A stretch of 9,514 nt of DNA from an uncultured bacterium (GTDB taxonomy: Bacteria; Pseudomonadota; Gammaproteobacteria; Burkholderiales; Burkholderiaceae_E). Positions 6,347 to 9,514 of this stretch are shown here, in pieces; within the stretch, counting starts at the first letter, position 1, and each line of letters begins with the position of its first letter. Made by a program: the position numbers and the translations under genes. The stretch spans positions 1 through 9,514 of the forward strand of contig CAIPGD010000548.1 in the NCBI GenBank assembly GCA_903864485.1. Reading direction: 5' to 3'. Below the pieces are notes generated by a model that saw only the letters and a list, made by a program, of their open reading frames with translations, searched no databases and was not told where the DNA came from.

Positions 6347-7201
6347 TTGGCGTCGTTTCTTGAGTGTGGGCGGTTTCGGCTCAGCCTGGATCGCCCGCTG
6401 GTGATGGGTATTCTGAACGTCACGCCGGATTCTTTTTCCGACGGTGGGCAGTACGCGAGCCCGGATCTCGCGTTGAGGCATGCCCAGCAAATGGTCGCCG
6501 AGGGCGCCGATATGATCGATATCGGTGCAGAGTCAACCCGACCGGGCGCTCAACCCATTGATTCCACTTCGGAACTGCGGCGACTGATGCCAGTCCTTGA
6601 GGCCCTGGTGCCGCTCGGCGTTCCAATTTCGATCGATACCCGTCGACCCGAGGTCATGCGAGCCGCGCTGGCGATTGGGGCAGACTGTATCAATGACGTT
6701 CAGGCCCTTCAGGTCGAAGGTGCTCTGGATGCCGTGCGCGAGTCGAACTGTGCGGTTTGCCTCATGCACATGCAGGGAATGCCCGATACGATGCAGGCCG
6801 CTCCCCAGTATCGCGACGTAGTGACAGAAGTCGGGCAATTCCTGAGCGATCGTGTGCAGGCGGTTCAGCGCCTTGGGCTGGCAGCGAATCGCCTCTTGGT
6901 CGATCCGGGCATCGGCTTTGGCAAGACGCTCGAGCAGAATCTCGCGCTGATTGGGCGCCTCTCTGAACTCGCGCCGGAGGTTCCAGTTCTGATTGGCCTT
7001 TCACGTAAGCGGATGGTTGGTGACCTGACGGGCCGCCCGATTTCGGAGCGGTTGCCCGGCAGCGTGGGGGGCGCACTGGCCGCAATCGCGAGGGGCGCTG
7101 CGGTTGTTCGTGTGCACGATGTGGCGGCGACGGTCGATGCACTGATGGTTTGGCGAGCCGTGATGAGCGGACCCACGGAATTGAGGGGCAATGAACGATG
7201 A
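6347..7201 (+). CDS. folP: Dihydropteroate synthase FolP
   Basis: FolP condenses 6-hydroxymethyl-7,8-dihydropterin pyrophosphate with p-aminobenzoate to give 7,8-dihydropteroate in folate synthesis; it is the sulfonamide target. The 284-residue product (E. coli 282) is a TIM barrel with family signatures VMGILNVTPDSFSDGG (19-34) and IDIGAESTRPGA (57-68). Conserved active-site residues appear at N24, D58, D97, N116, D186 (LLVDPGIGFGK), K221 (LSRKR) and R255 (VRVHD). K221 and R255 fall at the same numbers as in E. coli. No sulfonamide-resistance-type insertion was noticed, but this was not aligned. Start TTG 6347 is the only usable start after the ftsH stop that keeps the whole N-terminal strand; its Shine-Dalgarno is poor, so translation may depend on coupling to ftsH. 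It overlaps glmM by 4 bp. Confidence 0.95.
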   Translation: MASFLECGRFRLSLDRPLVMGILNVTPDSFSDGGQYASPDLALRHAQQMVAEGADMIDIGAESTRPGAQPIDSTSELRRLMPVLEALVPLGVPISIDTRRPEVMRAALAIGADCINDVQALQVEGALDAVRESNCAVCLMHMQGMPDTMQAAPQYRDVVTEVGQFLSDRVQAVQRLGLAANRLLVDPGIGFGKTLEQNLALIGRLSELAPEVPVLIGLSRKRMVGDLTGRPISERLPGSVGGALAAIARGAAVVRVHDVAATVDALMVWRAVMSGPTELRGNER

Positions 7202-8586
7202 CACGTAAGTGGTTTGGTACCGATGGCATTCGAGGTCGGGTGGGCGAGACGCCAATCACCCCAGAGTTTGTGCTGCGACTGGGCTATTCGGCAGGCAGGG
7301 TACTGGCCCATTCCGCGGACAGGGGTGAGCAAAGAGCTCCCCTCGAGGGGTCTGCGCAATCGTTTGGGCGGCGCAGTCGGCCGGTTGTTCTGATTGGCAA
7401 AGACACCCGCGTGTCCGGTTATTTACTCGAATCCGCGCTCCAGTCGGGGCTCGCCGCCGCCGGCGTGGACGTGATGCTCTCAGGGCCGCTTCCAACCCCC
7501 GCGATCGCGTATCTGACCCGGGCGTTGCGTCTATCGGCTGGCGTGGTGATCAGCGCGTCGCATAACCCGTTTGATGACAACGGCATCAAGTTTTTCTCTT
7601 CAGAGGGCGATAAGTTGCCCGACGCCATTGAGGCCAGGATTGAGGCAGAACTGGATTTGCCGCTTGGTTGCGTTCCCTCGTCGGAGCTGGGCAGAGCACG
7701 CCGCATCGACGATGCAGCTGGTCGGTACATTGAGTTTTGCAAGAGCACATTCCCTGCCGAACTCGATCTTCGGGGTCTCCGATTGGTCGTTGATTGCGCG
7801 CATGGAGCGGCCTATCACACAGCCCCGTCCGTTTTTCATGAGTTGGGCGCCGAAGTCATCCCGATCGGCGCGTCTCCGAACGGTCTAAATATCAATGACG
7901 GTGTTGGCGCGACTCATCCCGAATCAGTCGCCAAGGCGGTCGTAGCTCATGGTGCAGACTACGGCATTGCGCTCGATGGCGACGCCGATCGATTGGTTAT
8001 TGCGGACCGGTCCGGGCGGATCTACAACGGCGATGAGTTGCTTTACGCGATCGTGATCGATCGCCTGCGCCGCGGGGCGGTCGCTGGCGCAGTTGGGACC
8101 CTGATGTCTAATCTGGGGCTAGAGCAGGCTTTAATGCGGCACGGTGTGGGTTTTCAGCGCGCGAAAGTCGGTGACCGCTACGTCCTCGAAATGCTTCGGG
8201 CTCGGGGCTGGCTCTACGGTGGGGAATCGAGCGGGCATCTGCTGGCCCTCGATTGCCACTCGACCGGCGACGGCGCGATCAGCGCGTTGCAAGTCCTCGC
8301 CGCCATCCGGTCAAGCGGGCGCGAACTCGCTGAACTCATTGGCGATATGGTCCTGATGCCCCAAAGGTTGCTCAACGTTCGGGTTAGACCAGGGTTCGAC
8401 TGGGGCAGCCACGCACCGTTGCGTCGCGCGCAAGCCGAGGTTGAAGCCGAACTCCAGGATCGTGGTCGCGTGCTGATTCGAGCGTCTGGGACCGAACCTG
8501 TCTTGAGACTGATGGTTGAGGTCAGTGATGCCGAATTGGCCGATCAATTGGCCCAACGACTGGCAGATGCCGTACAAGTCGCCTGA
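7198..8586 (+). CDS. glmM: Phosphoglucosamine mutase GlmM
   Basis: GlmM converts glucosamine-6-phosphate to glucosamine-1-phosphate, the precursor that GlmU turns into UDP-GlcNAc for peptidoglycan and LPS. The product has 462 residues (E. coli 445). It begins with the family motif KWFGTDGIRGRVG. The phosphorylated serine is S121 in ISASHNP (E. coli S102); the Mg2+ loop is DGDADR (260-265; E. coli DGDGDR); the C-terminal phosphate-binding loop is RASGTEP (428-434). The numbering offset comes from about 19 extra residues between VLA and LIGKDTR (about residues 37-60). The ATG overlaps the folP stop (ATGA-type, 4 bp), with GAGGGG at 7183-7188 as Shine-Dalgarno, so translation is coupled to folP. 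It is the last gene of the ftsH-folP-glmM operon; a tRNA cluster follows 24 bp later. Confidence 0.97.
   Translation: MTRKWFGTDGIRGRVGETPITPEFVLRLGYSAGRVLAHSADRGEQRAPLEGSAQSFGRRSRPVVLIGKDTRVSGYLLESALQSGLAAAGVDVMLSGPLPTPAIAYLTRALRLSAGVVISASHNPFDDNGIKFFSSEGDKLPDAIEARIEAELDLPLGCVPSSELGRARRIDDAAGRYIEFCKSTFPAELDLRGLRLVVDCAHGAAYHTAPSVFHELGAEVIPIGASPNGLNINDGVGATHPESVAKAVVAHGADYGIALDGDADRLVIADRSGRIYNGDELLYAIVIDRLRRGAVAGAVGTLMSNLGLEQALMRHGVGFQRAKVGDRYVLEMLRARGWLYGGESSGHLLALDCHSTGDGAISALQVLAAIRSSGRELAELIGDMVLMPQRLLNVRVRPGFDWGSHAPLRRAQAEVEAELQDRGRVLIRASGTEPVLRLMVEVSDAELADQLAQRLADAVQVA
7339..7350. repeat. 12-nt perfect palindrome inside the extra segment of glmM
   Basis: CCCCTCGAGGGG is its own reverse complement and lies within the extra segment of glmM relative to E. 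coli. The flanking bases (T and T) do not extend it. It may be chance in GC-rich DNA or part of a short inserted repeat. Confidence 0.4.
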
Positions 8587-8590
8587 GTTC

Positions 8591-8599
8591 TGGTACACT
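8591..8599 (+). promoter_or_regulatory. Candidate extended -10 promoter for the tRNA cluster
   Basis: TGG-TACACT matches an extended -10 element (TGn plus a near-consensus hexamer at 8594-8599), 11 nt before tRNA-Pro. A weak -35, GTACAA (8572-8577), lies 16 nt upstream inside the end of glmM. Transcription would begin a few bases before the mature tRNA. Read-through from glmM is the alternative. Confidence 0.45.
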
Positions 8600-8610
8600 T
8601 TTGCCTCTTT

Positions 8611-8687
8611 CGGGGCGTAGCTCAGCCTGGTAGAGTGCTTGCTTTGGGAGCAAGATGTCGGAGGTTCGATTCCTCTCGCCCCGACCA
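8611..8687 (+). tRNA. tRNA-Pro (anticodon UGG)
   Basis: The 77-nt cloverleaf has acceptor CGGGGCG paired with CGCCCCG, anticodon stem CTTGC/GCAAG around the loop TTTGGGA (anticodon TGG at 8645-8647), T arm GGAGG-TTCGATT-CCTCT, discriminator A and encoded CCA (8685-8687). The 5' C1-G72 pair is usual for bacterial tRNA-Pro. It decodes CCA and, by wobble, other proline codons. Confidence 0.97.
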
Positions 8688-8696
8688 TCCGTCTCC

Positions 8697-8727
8697 AGGT
8701 TCATTTCGGCGTTTTTGGGCTGAACCT
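8697..8727 (+). repeat. Inverted repeat between tRNA-Pro and tRNA-Arg
   Basis: AGGTTCA (8697-8703) and TGAACCT (8721-8727) are perfect inverted arms separated by 17 nt, able to form a 7-bp hairpin in the tRNA precursor. No T-run follows, so a terminator is unlikely; a processing or stabilising hairpin is possible. Confidence 0.4.
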
Positions 8728-8760
8728 TCGTCGGATGTCCGAGTTAGATCCCCGGGCTTT

Positions 8761-8837
<77 letters not shown>

Positions 8838-8874
8838 GTTTCCGCGCTGCGCTTGTACGGTTTTTGCGGTCGGT

Positions 8875-8950
8875 GGTGGCTGTAGCTCAGCGGTAGAGTC
8901 CTGGATTGTGATTCCAGTTGTCGTGGGTTCGAATCCCATCAGCCACCCCA
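8875..8950 (+). tRNA. tRNA-His (anticodon GUG)
   Basis: The acceptor GTGGCTG pairs with CAGCCAC, and a genomic G at -1 (8875) faces C73 (8947), the histidine identity element. The anticodon stem CTGGA/TCCAG encloses TTGTGAT (anticodon GTG at 8908-8910); the T arm is GTGGG-TTCGAAT-CCCAT; CCA is encoded at 8948-8950. It closely matches E. coli hisR. It lies 37 nt after tRNA-Arg and 13 nt before the end of the convergent hicB-like gene. Confidence 0.97.
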
Positions 8951-8963
8951 ACATGACCTCCCA

Positions 8964-9374
8964 TCAGAGGGTCGCGCTGCGCCTCCCCAACCCTTCCGCA
9001 ATCAGCGCCAGTAGTAAGGAATTGAGCGATACGCCCTCAGTTTTTGCTCGGGCAGTAAGTTGCATGTGCATTGATCGTGGGAGTCGCGCCAAAACTTTGC
9101 CAGACGCAGACGCCGGAGTGAAGTCGTCCACATTGAAAACCGGGGTCGGGACTTCTTGCCCCATATCTGCCATCGCACTGACTGTGGCGATGAAGGCTTC
9201 TCGTCCATCCGCGATCGCTTCAAGTTCGGTTTGCCCGTCTGCTATCACGCCTGGGATGTCTGGCATGCTAAACATAAAGCCGCCGCCGTCAGTCGCATCA
9301 ATGGGGCTCACCACATAGCTGTAGGCTTCGAACGAGAAGGCAGGGTTCACTTTTGTGACTGTCTTGACGGTCAT
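8964..9374 (-). CDS. hicB: HicB-family antitoxin
   Basis: HicB antitoxins bind and neutralise HicA mRNA-cleaving toxins and repress their own operon. The 136-residue product has the family's two parts. The N-terminal RNase-H-like fold (about 18-80) includes YVVSPID, GGGFMFSMPDIPGVIADGQT and the EA-rich helix EAIADGREAFIATVSAMADMG. The C-terminal ribbon-helix-helix DNA-binding part (about 92-130) includes GKVLARLPRSMHMQLTARA and EGVSLNSLLLALIAEGLG. ATG 9374 has a Shine-Dalgarno AGGAG (9381-9385) 6 nt upstream, and the stop of the upstream 41-codon ORF lies 3 nt before the ATG, the toxin-first layout typical of hicAB. That ORF appears to be a gutted toxin, so this antitoxin may be orphaned. It runs toward tRNA-His. 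No terminator was seen between them. The family call rests on motifs remembered without a search. Confidence 0.88.
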   Translation of the reverse strand: MTVKTVTKVNPAFSFEAYSYVVSPIDATDGGGFMFSMPDIPGVIADGQTELEAIADGREAFIATVSAMADMGQEVPTPVFNVDDFTPASASGKVLARLPRSMHMQLTARAKTEGVSLNSLLLALIAEGLGRRSATL

Positions 9375-9377
9375 GGC

Positions 9378-9503
9378 TCACTCCTGAATTTGATCAATGA
9401 GGGCAACGAAGCGCCTGATGTAGATGGCCTTAACCGGTCGATGGGCCGGTACCGATAGCTGGTTCAGACGCATTGCTGCCAGCAATTTGATTGCTGTGCT
9501 CAT
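9378..9503 (-). pseudogene. hicA: Internally deleted HicA toxin remnant (41 codons)
   Basis: This 41-residue ORF starts at ATG 9503 (MSTAIKLLAAMRLN) and ends DQIQE. The beginning resembles the N-terminus of HicA-like toxins (KLLxxMR-N) and the rest resembles their C-terminus, which commonly reads like LTVPAHRPIKPVYIRxFVALID; here it is VPAHRPVKAIYIRRFVALID. As I recall, such toxins have about 80-90 residues, with a GSH/TSH catalytic histidine between these parts. That middle, roughly 40-45 residues, is absent while the frame is intact. The stop is 3 nt before the hicB ATG. The reading frame stays open from 9503 to the window edge, so an upstream start is possible and no Shine-Dalgarno is visible. 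Alternatives are an unrelated short leader ORF or the 3' end of a longer gene. The open frame is seen; homology and deletion are inference. Confidence 0.6.
9381..9385 (-). promoter_or_regulatory. Shine-Dalgarno of hicB inside the end of the hicA remnant
   Basis: AGGAG (minus strand) spans the last two codons of the remnant (CAG GAG TGA) and stands 6 nt before the hicB ATG, so ribosomes finishing the remnant could pass directly to hicB. Confidence 0.65.
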
Positions 9504-9514
9504 CGTTAGCGTGA

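Noticed and set aside
8908..9318. Plus-strand ORF of 136 codons starting inside tRNA-His
   Set aside because: It is the complement of hicB and begins within a tRNA gene; the minus strand has clear HicB motifs.

Overview
The window looks like the chromosome of a gammaproteobacterium of moderately high GC (about 60% by eye; not counted). The gene order carB – greA – (yhbY, opposite strand) – rlmE – ftsH – folP – glmM is the conserved gammaproteobacterial block, and every product reads as a close relative of its E. coli counterpart. The genus cannot be named from the sequence alone.

Layout. Bases 1-2280 are the 3' two thirds of carB (pyrimidine and arginine precursor synthesis); its stop codon is built into the Shine-Dalgarno of greA (2293-2769). 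A 20-nt perfect palindrome separates greA from the convergent yhbY (2804-3529, minus), which encodes a CRM-domain ribosome-assembly protein with an unusual arginine/proline-rich tail built partly of 63-bp tandem repeats. yhbY and the 23S rRNA methyltransferase gene rlmE (3556-4239, GTG start) diverge from a gap of only 26 bp. An AT-richer 152-bp gap leads into ftsH (4392-6305, TTG start), folP (6347-7201, TTG start) and glmM (7198-8586, 4-bp overlap with folP), which read as one operon for membrane protein quality control, folate synthesis and cell-wall precursor synthesis. glmM carries a 19-residue inserted loop.

Right after glmM lies a tRNA cluster: Pro(UGG), Arg(UCU) and His(GUG), each with encoded CCA. 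Past tRNA-His the window turns accessory. A HicB-family antitoxin gene (8964-9374, minus) runs toward the tRNAs. Immediately upstream of it is a 41-codon ORF (9378-9503, minus) that looks like a HicA toxin whose start and end survive but whose middle, including the catalytic-histidine region, is missing. This apparently disarmed toxin beside an intact antitoxin is the most interesting signal here. The yhbY tail, its possible leaderless promoter and several helically phased or palindromic motifs are secondary.

The conserved genes mostly serve growth: nucleotide supply (CarB), transcription elongation (GreA), ribosome maturation (YhbY, RlmE), proteolysis (FtsH), folate (FolP), peptidoglycan/LPS precursors (GlmM) and tRNA supply. 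No phage genes, transposase, CRISPR array or rRNA were seen.
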